From Serratia marcescens (GTDB lineage Bacteria; Pseudomonadota; Gammaproteobacteria; Enterobacterales; Enterobacteriaceae), in assembly GCF_029846115.1 (NCBI RefSeq), contig NZ_JARVZZ010000001.1, positions 3,100,001 through 3,164,000 of the forward strand: a DNA stretch of 64,000 nucleotides, read 5' to 3'. Made by a program: the position numbers and the translations under genes. Under the pieces are notes generated by a model. That model searched no databases and had not been told where the DNA came from. It worked only from the letters and a program-made list of their open reading frames with translations. This document shows, piece after piece, positions 49,164 through 60,159 of the stretch (position 1 is its first letter; every line of letters starts with the position of its first letter).

Positions 49164-50197
49164 GCGGCGATGTCCTTGGCGGCGAGCGCGGCAACCTGCT
49201 CGCGCCACTGGGTTTGTTCCGGCTGGCCTTCGGTACGCTGGCCATACAGCTGCGCGATCTGCGTGCCGTCGGCGGCGAACAGCTCCAGGCTGGTGACGAT
49301 GCCGTCCTTGGTCGGTTTGCGGGTGATCCAGCTTTCGGCGATGGCGTCTTCGATCAGGTGCAGCGTGAAGCGACGGTTGAACACGTTGATCCAGCCTTCC
49401 TGCGGCATCAAACGTTCGATCTGACCGGTGAAGATCTGCACGCAACCGCGGTTGCCGACGAAGATCATGATCTCGTTTTGCTGCTGCTGCGCCGCTTCCA
49501 GCAGCTGTGACAGCGCGCTGTTGTCCACCTGGTAGGCCAGATCGTCGCCGACGGCGCGGAACGCCTGCTGGCGGGTCAGCTTGTTGCGGCTCAGCAGCTG
49601 GAAGAACTGGTGAACGTCGGTCATCGCGCGCCACTCACCGTCGATTTTGGCATGATCCTGCTTCGTTTCATCCGCGGTGCTCGCCTCGGCGGGCTGCAGC
49701 GCCAGCGCCGGGTTTTCTTCGCTCAGGTGGCGCTCCACCAGTGCCATCCAGGCCGGCAGGTCGGTTTCTTCGGTGGTGTAGACCTTGTGCAGCGCATCGC
49801 CCTGTTGGTCGAAGAACTGGATGCTGTGGCGCACGCCACGCTTGTTGGTTTCGCTCATGGCGAAAACGCTGGTCCAGTGGTTTAGGAACAGGCGCAGATC
49901 CAGCTCGCGCGGGTTGAGGATCAACCCGGCATGGCCGTTGAGGTGCTGGTTGCGGTAGCGGCCCATCTGCTCATGCACCGCATAGCTGTTGCGGGTGATG
50001 GACTTGGTGACGCCGACCTGCTCAAGCTCGGTCAGCAGGGTGCGCGCGTCGGCCTGCAGGCGGCGGGTGTCGTGGCCGACGCGGGCGTGCGTCAGCTCCG
50101 CTTCGCTGACGCCGAGGATCGCCGCCAGATCGCGGGCGTATTTGCCGGGGTGATCGATTTTAGCCTGTTGGTAGCGTTCGTATAGGGTATTGCTCAT
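49160..50197 (-). CDS. hmuS: Heme-degrading/heme-trafficking protein HmuS (HemS)
   Basis: Cytoplasmic heme-utilisation protein of the HemS/ChuS family that binds imported heme and, in homologues, breaks it down or hands it on to protect the cell. The 345 residues form the typical duplicated half-domains, with an N-terminal [13 protein letters not shown] helix and the conserved [15 protein letters not shown] in the second half. AGGAGA precedes ATG 50197. It follows hemR by 66 bases on the minus strand. Confidence 0.94.
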   Translation of the reverse strand: MSNTLYERYQQAKIDHPGKYARDLAAILGVSEAELTHARVGHDTRRLQADARTLLTELEQVGVTKSITRNSYAVHEQMGRYRNQHLNGHAGLILNPRELDLRLFLNHWTSVFAMSETNKRGVRHSIQFFDQQGDALHKVYTTEETDLPAWMALVERHLSEENPALALQPAEASTADETKQDHAKIDGEWRAMTDVHQFFQLLSRNKLTRQQAFRAVGDDLAYQVDNSALSQLLEAAQQQQNEIMIFVGNRGCVQIFTGQIERLMPQEGWINVFNRRFTLHLIEDAIAESWITRKPTKDGIVTSLELFAADGTQIAQLYGQRTEGQPEQTQWREQVAALAAKDIAA

Positions 50198-50263
50198 GCG
50201 GGGTTCTCCTGCGCTGTAATGCGAACGGCGGACAACCGGGTTGTCCGCCAGATAGTCAAATGA

Positions 50264-52345
50264 TTACCACTGGTAGCTGACCAGCAGTTTGGCGTTGCGG
50301 CCATCCTGCGGGACGCCCTGCGGCGAGTAATATTCTTTGTCGAAGGCGTTGCCCAGCACCACGGTGGTGGTCATGCCCTGCAGCCGATCGCGGCCCTTGT
50401 AGCTCAGATAGAAGTCGTTGACGCCATAGCCGGCTTGTTCGGCCGTGCCGGTCTCTACGCGCGTCGCGCGTTCGGTAAAGGTGGCGACCCAGCCGGCAGA
50501 CAGACCGGTTTCGCCCAGCGGCACGTCCAGCGAGCTGGTGACGGTGTCTGGATTGATGCTGCTTAACCAGTCACCGGTCGTTTCATTTTTGCCACGGGTA
50601 CGGTTATAAGCCAAATCCCAGCCGAACCATGGTGTTTTATAGCTGAGCGTAGCGTCCCATCCCCAGATTTTGGCGCGATCGATATTGGTCGAGAATGTGG
50701 TGCAACTGATGCAATAAGGACCCCGCGGACCGCGACCCAGTTCCATCGTGACATCGGTGGTGATGTAGTCCTTGGCTTTGGTATCGAAATAGCTGGCTTT
50801 GAACTGCAGGCTATCATCGGCCAGCATCAAATCATCGAAACGCAGACCAAACCCGTACTCTTGGGTTTCGTTGGTTTCCGGTTTCAAATTCGGGTTAGGC
50901 ACCCAATAGTTGGTGATGGTGGTTGGTCCCATTGGAATTGAGAAGTGCTTGGCGTCGTTGTACATCTCACCCATCGTCGGCGCGCGGAACGCCTGAGAAT
51001 AGGAGCCGAACAGCATCAGCCAGTCGGTAGGCGTAATACTGACCGCACCGCGAGAGGACCATTTGTCCGCATCCACATCGGCATAGCCGTCGCTTGAGCC
51101 TTTGTAATTGTCATACCGGGTGCCGGCGAGCAGAGTGACAGGCAGATCGCGCAGCGTGATTTCATCCTGCAGCCAGCCTGAAGCGAAATTGATTTTTGCT
51201 TGTGGGAAACTTTCGGTAGCGCCGCCCGGTGTTTGTTCCTGTTTGTAGGCCTCGGTGCCGTAGGTCAGTAGGTGCGAGGCGAAAGTATCCGCAAACAGGC
51301 GCGTTCGGTTTTCGAGTTTGGCGCCTTTCGTGGTTTGTTTGCGTGCTTCATCTTCACTGCCATTGGCGTGAGCGTTAATTTTCACGTCTGAATAATACAC
51401 TTTCGCTTCCGCATCCAGCCAATCTTGGCCGGCTGGTTTCAGTTTGTAACTCAGTGCCGCGTCGCGTTGAATCGTCGAACGATCGGTCATTAAGTTTCCA
51501 CTGGAGCTGGCTGGCGTTTGCGGGTTTTTCGGCTCCTGCGCGTTGTTATTGTAGTAACGAAGATTGCCACTCAGCGACTGATTGTCGTCGATTTTCCAGG
51601 TGCCTTTGGCCAGCACGTTGCTGATGGTTTCGTCGTTTGGCGCATCGAAGCCGTTGCCCTGACGCAGATTGCCGACGTCGCGGGTGCCGAAAGACAGCAG
51701 GCCGTCGAGGTTATCGGTCTTGCCATAGGCGCTGGCGCCCATGCCCAGGCTGTGATCGCCGCTGGCGGCGGTGCCGTAGACGCGGAACCCGCGATCGTGG
51801 CCCGGCAGCAGCAGATCGGCGGCATCGACGGTCTCATAAGACACTACACCACCCAACGCGCCGCTCCCGTACAGCAACGCGGAGGGGCCGCGCACGACTT
51901 CAATGCGTTTCACTAACGCAGGATCCAAAAATGTGCCGTTAATATGGCCGGTATCGGTCCCCTGGCGGATGCCGTCGACCAGCGTCAGCACGCCGCGTCG
52001 GTCGTAACCGCGCATCATGAGATCCTGCCCATTGCTGCGCCCGGAACCCGTGACGGTAATGCCCGGCACGCGGCGCAGCATATCGGCGGCGGTGCCTGCA
52101 GTTTGGCTTTCCGGCGAGTTGCCTTCGATGACCGTGACCATCATCGGCGCTTCAAAGCTGCTGCGCTGGTTGCCGGTGGCGACCACGGTCATGGTCTCGT
52201 CGGCGGCTTTGGCTTTTTTAGCCGGCGCCGCGTTGGAAGAGGATGTTGTGCTGGTGTTTTGTGCCAAGGCCACCGTAGGCAGAGCGCAGGCAATCGCCAG
52301 ACTCAAAGCGGAAAAACGCAGCCGGGTGGAAAATGTCAGAGGCAT
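50264..52345 (-). CDS. hemR: TonB-dependent heme/hemoprotein receptor HemR
   Basis: Outer-membrane beta-barrel that takes up heme in a TonB-dependent way. The 693 residues comprise a signal peptide ending near LPTVALAQN, a TonB box (DETMTVVATG), a plug domain (about 70-170, with LRRVPGITVTGSGRSNGQDL and IEVVRGPSALLYGSGALGG) and a barrel ending in the C-terminal aromatic LLVSYQW. The receptor motif FRAPTMGEMY and an NPNL motif typical of HemR/HmuR heme receptors are present. GGAGAG precedes ATG 52345. Confidence 0.95.
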   Translation of the reverse strand: MPLTFSTRLRFSALSLAIACALPTVALAQNTSTTSSSNAAPAKKAKAADETMTVVATGNQRSSFEAPMMVTVIEGNSPESQTAGTAADMLRRVPGITVTGSGRSNGQDLMMRGYDRRGVLTLVDGIRQGTDTGHINGTFLDPALVKRIEVVRGPSALLYGSGALGGVVSYETVDAADLLLPGHDRGFRVYGTAASGDHSLGMGASAYGKTDNLDGLLSFGTRDVGNLRQGNGFDAPNDETISNVLAKGTWKIDDNQSLSGNLRYYNNNAQEPKNPQTPASSSGNLMTDRSTIQRDAALSYKLKPAGQDWLDAEAKVYYSDVKINAHANGSEDEARKQTTKGAKLENRTRLFADTFASHLLTYGTEAYKQEQTPGGATESFPQAKINFASGWLQDEITLRDLPVTLLAGTRYDNYKGSSDGYADVDADKWSSRGAVSITPTDWLMLFGSYSQAFRAPTMGEMYNDAKHFSIPMGPTTITNYWVPNPNLKPETNETQEYGFGLRFDDLMLADDSLQFKASYFDTKAKDYITTDVTMELGRGPRGPYCISCTTFSTNIDRAKIWGWDATLSYKTPWFGWDLAYNRTRGKNETTGDWLSSINPDTVTSSLDVPLGETGLSAGWVATFTERATRVETGTAEQAGYGVNDFYLSYKGRDRLQGMTTTVVLGNAFDKEYYSPQGVPQDGRNAKLLVSYQW

Positions 52346-52439
52346 GGTGCAACTCTCCGTATGTAATAAAACATATCAATAGATTTGCTGGCTGCCTGGA
52401 TCAAAAGATCGGGGTGGCTGGCGTTTGAGGGTTCTGTGT

Positions 52440-52628
52440 TTATTTGGTCAGGATCAATTTCCCGGCTTTGGTCTGCCGCAGCTGATAGCGCTGGCCCTGA
52501 TGGGTAATGAACGCGATGCCGTCGGCGCCGAGCAGCTGTGCGCTGTCGTAGCTGGGCGGCGCGTTTGCGCTGTGCTCGGTCGGGGCCGCGGCGGCGGGGG
52601 TAGGCGTGTTGGCAGTATCCATCATCAT
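52440..52628 (-). CDS. hemP: Hemin uptake protein HemP
   Basis: Small protein of 62 residues with the HemP signature SAQLLGADGIAFITHQGQRYQLRQTKAGKLILTK region; in other bacteria HemP/HmuP activates or aids expression of the heme receptor. Three consecutive ATGs (52628, 52625, 52622) make the exact start uncertain. The N-terminal half is Pro/Ala-rich and looks disordered. It heads the heme operon just downstream of a Fur box. The E. coli counterpart YdiE sits at the same place next to aroH. Confidence 0.87.
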   Translation of the reverse strand: MMMDTANTPTPAAAAPTEHSANAPPSYDSAQLLGADGIAFITHQGQRYQLRQTKAGKLILTK

Positions 52629-52666
52629 TGTGCTTATAAAACAGACCATTAAATGGTAATTAATAT

Positions 52667-52685
52667 CAAACTGAGAATCATTATC
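52667..52685 (-). promoter_or_regulatory. Fur box upstream of hemP-hemR-hmuSTUV
   Basis: CAAACTGAGAATCATTATC matches the Fur consensus at 15 of 19 positions, with ten consecutive identities (AATCATTATC). It is about 40 bases upstream of the hemP start. Confidence 0.82.
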
Positions 52686-52759
52686 ATGTGAAGGAAAGGT
52701 TACATCAAGGAAAATTTTCTTACCGATGGAACCTTTTTGTCGAACGGACATCCGGCGGC

Positions 52760-52779
52760 GGGCCGAGCGCACTCGGCCC
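52760..52779 (-). terminator. Hairpin between the glutathione peroxidase gene and the heme operon
   Basis: GGGCCGAG-CGCA-CTCGGCCC, an 8-bp perfect stem after the peroxidase stop on the minus strand; there is no T-run after it. Confidence 0.55.
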
Positions 52780-52793
52780 GTAAAAAAGGGGCG

Positions 52794-53279
52794 TTACTTC
52801 AGCAGGGTTTCGATGCGGTCAAACAGACGTTCGGGTTTGGTGATCGGCGCAAAGCGCGTGACGCGCTGGCCGTCGGCGGTGAGCAGGAACTTGGTGAAAT
52901 TCCATTTGATGCGGCGGCTGCCCAGAATGCCGGGTGCCAGGTGTTTCAGCTCATTGAATAGCGGGTGTGCGCCGGGGCCATTAACGTCTATCTTGCTGAA
53001 CAGCGGGAAACTGACGCCGTAGTTGAGGCTGCAAAAGTTGGCGATCTCCAGCGGGCTGCCCGGCTCCTGAGAACCGAACTGGTTGCAGGGGAAGCCGAGC
53101 ACCACTAGGCCGCGTTCGCGATAGTATTGCCACAAATTTTCCAGTCCGCGGTACTGCGGGGTAAAGCCGCACTTGCTGGCGGTGTTGACCACCAGATAAG
53201 CGCGCGCTGGGAAATCGCCCAGCGTTTTTTGCTCGCCCTGCAGCGTGACGCAGGGAATGGATAACAGAGAGTGAATCAT
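52794..53279 (-). CDS. Glutathione/thioredoxin peroxidase family protein
   Basis: Peroxidase of 161 residues reducing hydrogen peroxide or lipid hydroperoxides. All family landmarks are intact: peroxidatic Cys37 in VNTASKCGFTPQY, FPCNQFGSQEPG with Cys65 and Gln67, and KWNFTKFLL with the Trp and Asn. No signal peptide is seen, so it is cytoplasmic. GGAG precedes ATG 53279. It shares orientation with the heme operon and could relate to heme or iron stress, though a hairpin separates them. It is the canonical counterpart of the altered BtuE in this window. Confidence 0.9.
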   Translation of the reverse strand: MIHSLLSIPCVTLQGEQKTLGDFPARAYLVVNTASKCGFTPQYRGLENLWQYYRERGLVVLGFPCNQFGSQEPGSPLEIANFCSLNYGVSFPLFSKIDVNGPGAHPLFNELKHLAPGILGSRRIKWNFTKFLLTADGQRVTRFAPITKPERLFDRIETLLK

Positions 53280-53384
53280 GCCGGGGCTCCAGGTGCGTTT
53301 CGGCGGGTGTTAAAACGTTGCAATCAGTATAGATGAGCGGGGCGGGAGGGATAAAGCCGGGACGTGGCCCCGGCCTCTAGTGCG

Positions 53385-54431
53385 TCAGAAACGGCTATCG
53401 ACCGCATCCGCCAGCATCGCCAGCAGCTGCTCACTGTCGGACCAACTCAGGCAAGGATCGGTGATCGACTGGCCATAGGTCAGCGGCTGGCCGGCGACGA
53501 TTTTCTGCGTGCCTTCCACCAGGAAGCTTTCCGCCATCACGCCGGTGATGGCGGCGGAGCCAGCGCGGATCTGTTGGCAGACGTTGTCGGCCACTTCCAG
53601 CTGTCGGCGGTGCATCTTCTGGCAGTTGCCGTGGCTGAAGTCGATCACCAGGTGCTCCGGCAGATCGAACTCGCGCAGGCTGTCGCAAGCGGCGGCGATG
53701 TCGCTGGCGTGGTAGTTCGGCGTTTTGCCGCCGCGCATGATGATGTGGCCGTACGGGTTGCCGCTGGTCTGGTAGATGGTCATCTGGCCATGTTTGTCCG
53801 GAGACAGGAACATGTGCCCGGCGCGCGCCGCGCGAATGGCGTCGATGGCGATGCGGGTGTTGCCGTCGGTGCCGTTTTTGAATCCGACCGGGCAGGACAG
53901 CGCCGAGGCCATTTCACGGTGGATCTGGCTTTCGGTGGTGCGCGCGCCGATGGCGCCCCAGCTGATCAGATCGGCGATGTATTGGCCGACCACCATGTCC
54001 AGGAATTCGGTGGCGGTCGGCAGGCCGAGCTGGTTCACTTCCAGCAGCAGGCGGCGCGCCATTTCGATGCCGCGGTTGACCTGGAAGGTGCCGTCCAACG
54101 CTGGATCGGAGATCAGGCCTTTCCAGCCGACGACGGTACGCGGTTTTTCGAAATAGGTGCGCATCACGATCTCCAGGCGATCCTGGTAGCGTTCGCGCAG
54201 GGCGTTCAGCCGGCCGGCGTAATCGACGGCGGCGTCGAGATCGTGGATGGAGCAAGGGCCGATCACCACCAGCAGGCGGCGGTCTTCACCGGTGAGAATT
54301 TTTTCAATGCGTTTACGTGACGCTGTCACGTTATCGGCGATGGCCGCCGAGATCGGCAGCGTGTCCGCCAACGCTTGCGGCGTGACGAGGCTGTCGATGC
54401 GCGCGGTCCGCAGTTCATCTGTTTTGTACAT
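53385..54431 (-). CDS. aroH: 3-deoxy-7-phosphoheptulonate synthase, Trp-sensitive type (AroH)
   Basis: First enzyme of the shikimate pathway, joining PEP and erythrose-4-phosphate. ATG 54431 (MYKTDELRTARIDSLVTP) with AGGGA in front gives 348 residues, the E. coli AroH length, and the N-terminus is AroH-like rather than AroF/AroG-like. Motifs: VVIGPCSIHDLDAA, MRTYFEKPRTVVGWKGLI, and metal ligands in DFSHGNCQK. The E. coli gene is TrpR-repressed; I see no clear trp operator upstream here. Confidence 0.93.
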   Translation of the reverse strand: MYKTDELRTARIDSLVTPQALADTLPISAAIADNVTASRKRIEKILTGEDRRLLVVIGPCSIHDLDAAVDYAGRLNALRERYQDRLEIVMRTYFEKPRTVVGWKGLISDPALDGTFQVNRGIEMARRLLLEVNQLGLPTATEFLDMVVGQYIADLISWGAIGARTTESQIHREMASALSCPVGFKNGTDGNTRIAIDAIRAARAGHMFLSPDKHGQMTIYQTSGNPYGHIIMRGGKTPNYHASDIAAACDSLREFDLPEHLVIDFSHGNCQKMHRRQLEVADNVCQQIRAGSAAITGVMAESFLVEGTQKIVAGQPLTYGQSITDPCLSWSDSEQLLAMLADAVDSRF

Positions 54432-54598
54432 GTTGTTCCCTGGAAACTGTTCTTCTCTGCGGCAGGAGTGCCGGGAAGTGATGGCGATCACAATAACGCA
54501 AAAAGCGCTGAATTCAACCGTAGAGATTGTGTTCTGTTGATCAAAGCCGCGAAAAAAAGCACAAAAAAATCAGCTGTTGCTGAAATAAACGGCAGGCG

Positions 54599-54618
54599 GC
54601 GGGGCACGGCGGCCCCGC
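54599..54618 (-). terminator. GC-rich hairpin after ppsR
   Basis: GCGGGGC-(6)-GCCCCGC beyond the ppsR stop on the minus strand; the tail is only weakly T-rich. Confidence 0.4.
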
Positions 54619-54638
54619 GAGGAAAAGAGAGGAAAAGA

Positions 54639-55460
54639 TCAGAACATGCGGCGGCTCATGCCGAGGATGTCGAGGATTTTGGTGGAGATTTCTTCGACCG
54701 AATAGTTGGTGGTATTAAGGTAGCGGATCTGATTTTTGCGGAACAGCGCCTCAACCTCGGCGATCTCCATGCGGCACTGGCGCAGTGAAGCGTAACGGCT
54801 GTTTTCACGCCGTTCTTCGCGGATCGCCGCCAGGCGCTCCGGATCGATGGTCAGGCCGAATAATTTATGCTGAAACGGTTTCAGCGAGGCTGGCAGGTGC
54901 AAATTGTCCATATCGTCGGCGATAAACGGGTAGTTGGCGGCGCGGATGCCAAACTGCATCGCCAAATAAAGGCTGGTGGGGGTTTTGCCGCAGCGCGACA
55001 CGCCGAGCAGGATCACCTGCGCCTGATCGAGGTTGCGCAGTGAAATGCCGTCGTCATGCGCCAGGGTATAGTCGATGGCGGCAATGCGCGCGTCGTACTT
55101 GCCGAGGTTGCTGGCAGTCAGACCGTGGGTACGGTTCGGCACCGGCGTCGGCTCCACTTCCAGCTCACCCTGCAGCGGGCCGACCAGCGCCTGCACGATA
55201 TCCTGACAGAAGCCCTGGCTCTGCACGATCACATCGCGCACTTCCGGCGAGATGATGGAGTAAAACACCAGCGGGCGCACGCCTGTTTCATTATAGATAT
55301 CATCGATTTGTTGGCGTACTGCGCGAGCGCGCGCCTCGGTTTCGACAAATGGCAAGGTGTACGTGGTCGCCGTGACCGGGAACTGCGACAGCACCGCGTG
55401 CCCCAACACTTCGGCGGTGATCGCCGTACCATCCGAAATATAAAAAACGCTTCTTTCCAC
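54639..55460 (-). CDS. ppsR: PEP synthase regulatory protein PpsR (kinase/pyrophosphorylase)
   Basis: Bifunctional regulator that inactivates PpsA by ADP-dependent phosphorylation of a Thr next to its catalytic His and reactivates it with phosphate. GTG 55460, with AGGAG six bases upstream, gives 273 residues starting [22 protein letters not shown]; the earlier Met at 55514 has no ribosome site. The P-loop GVSRCGKT is complete. It diverges from its target ppsA, as in E. coli, with about 500 bp between. Confidence 0.95.
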   Translation of the reverse strand: MERSVFYISDGTAITAEVLGHAVLSQFPVTATTYTLPFVETEARARAVRQQIDDIYNETGVRPLVFYSIISPEVRDVIVQSQGFCQDIVQALVGPLQGELEVEPTPVPNRTHGLTASNLGKYDARIAAIDYTLAHDDGISLRNLDQAQVILLGVSRCGKTPTSLYLAMQFGIRAANYPFIADDMDNLHLPASLKPFQHKLFGLTIDPERLAAIREERRENSRYASLRQCRMEIAEVEALFRKNQIRYLNTTNYSVEEISTKILDILGMSRRMF

Positions 55461-55763
55461 CCGAGGCTCCTTACCTGAAAACGGTGTTCCTGCTGTCATC
55501 ACTGTCAATATCATGGGCCGCGGACGATCCGTCGGTAAAGGGGCGAGGGGAAAAATTGTGACGGCGAGGCGGTAAAGCGCGTTGCGGCGGCGCGTGAAGA
55601 AAAGCGCGTTTTGCCGGCGATAAAAATCGTGGCGCAGCGACGCTTTTCGAACCGAAACGCAAACTTGCCGCTATTTTCACCAAAAACGGTAGCGTTTGCG
55701 TGGTCATTGAAACAGAAGTTTAAAAAGAACGTAATTTGTTGAGAACTAAGCTTTTCGTGCGAT

Positions 55764-55778
55764 TGGGAACGGTTCCCA
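55764..55778. promoter_or_regulatory. Perfect 15-bp palindrome in the ppsR-ppsA region
   Basis: TGGGAAC-G-GTTCCCA is perfectly symmetric about one base. It does not match the Cra consensus and no regulator can be named. Confidence 0.4.
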
Positions 55779-55829
55779 TGCAAATCAGCCGGTTAGGACA
55801 TTCTCTTAAAAACCACTTTCTTCAGTGGG

Positions 55830-55843
55830 TTGATCGATTCACC
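55830..55843 (-). promoter_or_regulatory. Cra (FruR) operator upstream of ppsA
   Basis: The minus strand reads GGTGAATCGATCAA, fitting the Cra consensus RSTGAAWCSNTHHW at every position. Its centre is about 45 bases upstream of the start predicted from -10 TAGTCT (55870-55875), the location expected for Cra activation of ppsA. Confidence 0.78.
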
Positions 55844-55958
55844 TTTCCATTTTCCCCAGATCAGTGTGCTAGTCTGATTCGGTTCCGTGTTAGCGGCGCC
55901 GTAAAGCAAGCGAAGTAAATCCGTCTTTACCCTACTGATAGCAATAAGGATTGTCTCG

Positions 55959-58337
<2,379 letters not shown>

Positions 58338-58367
58338 TGTCTCGTCCTCGCTGAGGCATTAACGTCG

Positions 58368-58395
58368 GGCCGCAGTTAACGCTGCGGCCTTTTTA
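58368..58395 (+). terminator. Terminator after ppsA
   Basis: GGCCGCAG-TTAACG-CTGCGGCC followed by TTTTTA. Confidence 0.9.
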
Positions 58396-58449
58396 TTTCT
58401 GAATGTAAATAACGGCGCGTAAAATAATCAATTCGGCGAAAAAAGAATA

Positions 58450-58558
58450 AAAAAAAAGCCCACCGTAGGAGATGGGCAAAGACTACACACAGCAATTCAC
58501 ATGTATGGCATTACATTGTTCAGAAAGGTTGCTTTAAAATCAGTGAGTTGAAGCAATA
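58450..58558 (-). ncRNA. rprA: RprA small RNA, activator of rpoS translation
   Basis: On the minus strand the stretch GAATTGCTGTGTGTAGTC, then TTTGCCCATCTCC and the terminator stem GCCCATC/GGTGGGC with a T-run, is almost identical to the 3' half of E. coli RprA, and the location next to ydiK is the same. The 5' half is diverged but still folds (TTGCTT...AAGCAA). A TATTAT -10 (58566-58571 on the minus strand) predicts an RNA of about 109 nt. RprA is Hfq-dependent and raises RpoS synthesis. The 3' end is firm; the 5' end is inferred. The 478-bp gap 58338-58815 holds this RNA, its promoter and the ppsA and ydiK ends. Confidence 0.88.
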
Positions 58559-58597
58559 GATGGCCATAATACTAGATTTTTGAACGCGACTAGTCAT

Positions 58598-58611
58598 TAA
58601 GAATCATCCTA
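58598..58611 (-). promoter_or_regulatory. RcsB box of the rprA promoter
   Basis: TAAGAATCATCCTA matches the Rcs box TAAGAATATTCCTA at 12 of 14 positions and lies at about -40 to -53 from the inferred rprA start. The -35 region itself is poor, as expected for an activator-dependent promoter. Confidence 0.72.
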
Positions 58612-58783
58612 ATCGATAGCGGCATCACATTTTATTTGCGGGAGTTATCTCTTTTTGCCGTTTGCAACAAACAGGGATTTACATTGCACCTTTCATTCGC
58701 TGTACCGTAATCAATATATGGCGGCATTATATTTGGCGGAGATATTACTCGAATGAGGTAGGAATAATGACCGGAGTGAAATG

Positions 58784-58807
58784 TTCCGCCCGGCGGTGTG
58801 GGCGGAA
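58784..58807 (-). terminator. Hairpin after ydiK
   Basis: TTCCGCCC-(8)-GGGCGGAA beyond the ydiK stop on the minus strand, with no strong T-run. Confidence 0.4.
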
Positions 58808-58815
58808 GAGGGGAA

Positions 58816-59916
58816 TCAGCGTTTTTCCAGATCTTCGATGACTTGCTCCGGCGCGGTGGTCGGCTCTGGCGCTTCATCCATCCAGGCGGTCAGCAGGCGA
58901 TAAGATACCGCCAATACCACCGGGCCGATGAACAGGCCAATCATGCCGAAGGCCAGCAAACCGCCGATAACGCCGGACAGGATCAGCAGCAGCGGCAGAT
59001 CGGCGCCCATGCGGATCAGCACCGGGCGCAGCACGTTATCCAGTGTGGCTACCACGCAGCTCCAGACCAGCAGCACGGTGCCCCAGGTGGTGTCGCCGTG
59101 CCAGTACAGCCAGATGATGGCCGGCACCAGCACCAACAGCGGCCCCAATTGCGCCACGCAGCAGATAAAGATCAGCATCGTCAGCAGAGTGGCTGCCGGA
59201 ATGCCGCTCACCGCCAGACCGATGCCGCCCAGCACCGACTGCACCAACGCCGTCACCACCACGCCCAGCGCGACGGCGCGGATCGCCTGGCCGCCCAGCA
59301 GCACCGCCGCATCGCCGCGTTTGGAGCCGAGGCGCACCGCAAAGTGACGGATACCCAGTGCCACCTGCTCGCCGCGCGCATACAACAAGGCGCTGAACAG
59401 TAGCATCAGCGCGCAGTGCAGCAGCAGACGGCCGATATGCGCCGCCTGCGCCACGAACCAGGTGGCGGTCTGGCCGAAGTACGGTTGCACCTTCGCCAGC
59501 AGTGCGGCGCCGCCGGCGTTAACCAGCGTGTGGTAGCTGGTATAGAGCCTGTCACCGATCATCGGCACGGACTGTAGCCAGGCGAGATCGGGAATATGCA
59601 GCTTGCCTGGCGAACTGGCCCAGGCGATCAGCGGCGCGCTGTTATCCACCACGCTGCTGATCAGCAGGGAAATCGGCAGAATGAACAGCAGGATCAGCAG
59701 CAGGGTCATGACCAACACCGCCAGCGAGCGGCGGCCCCACAGAAGTTTTTGCAATTTGAGCAGCAGCGGCCAAGTGGCGATCACCACCATGCCCGCCCAG
59801 GCGAAGCCGAGAATAAACGGTTGGATCACCCAAAAACAGGCGACGATCATGATGGCGATAAACAGCACGCCGAAAATAATTCGCGGTAAGTCGTAACGCG
59901 ATTGCGGGTGTGGCAT
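58816..59916 (-). CDS. ydiK: AI-2E family membrane protein YdiK
   Basis: Integral membrane protein of the AI-2E transporter family (PerM/TqsA relatives); the substrate is unknown. ATG 59916 (MPHPQSRYDLPRIIFGVLF) gives 366 residues, close to E. coli YdiK, and a longer frame to 59988 has no matching N-terminus. About eight helices are visible, with the family-typical IPAATLLTMLIFICCVAQLG and MIGLFIGPVVLAVSYRLL. Located between rprA and ydiJ as in E. coli. Confidence 0.92.
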   Translation of the reverse strand: MPHPQSRYDLPRIIFGVLFIAIMIVACFWVIQPFILGFAWAGMVVIATWPLLLKLQKLLWGRRSLAVLVMTLLLILLFILPISLLISSVVDNSAPLIAWASSPGKLHIPDLAWLQSVPMIGDRLYTSYHTLVNAGGAALLAKVQPYFGQTATWFVAQAAHIGRLLLHCALMLLFSALLYARGEQVALGIRHFAVRLGSKRGDAAVLLGGQAIRAVALGVVVTALVQSVLGGIGLAVSGIPAATLLTMLIFICCVAQLGPLLVLVPAIIWLYWHGDTTWGTVLLVWSCVVATLDNVLRPVLIRMGADLPLLLILSGVIGGLLAFGMIGLFIGPVVLAVSYRLLTAWMDEAPEPTTAPEQVIEDLEKR

Positions 59917-60159
59917 CAGTGGCTTCTCATCCTGGTCAATTAAATCCCTGGCACCGGCGAATCGGGTGCCTGTCGGTCGGTTTATCACCGCCGGTCGGCC
60001 GCCTGTGGCGGCGCTCGCGGGGCGGTAATAATGTGAATGCCTTCACTAAACGAGTATGTTAGTTTTTAGTATCACTAAAAAATAGGGTGGGTCTGAATTA
60101 AAGGCCCGATTCAGCGTACATCAGCGCATAAAAATAGACGGACAGGGTCAAAAAAGCGA

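Larger units (their letters stand above)
55461..55958. other. ppsR-ppsA divergent control region
   Basis: About 500 bp holding a 15-bp palindrome (55764-55778), a Cra operator (55830-55843) and a candidate ppsA promoter with -10 TAGTCT (55870-55875). The part nearest ppsR is GC-rich and featureless. Confidence 0.55.

Noticed and set aside
54432..54638. Search for a TrpR operator upstream of aroH
   Set aside because: No CTAGTTAACTAG-like palindrome is visible, so no trp operator is claimed.
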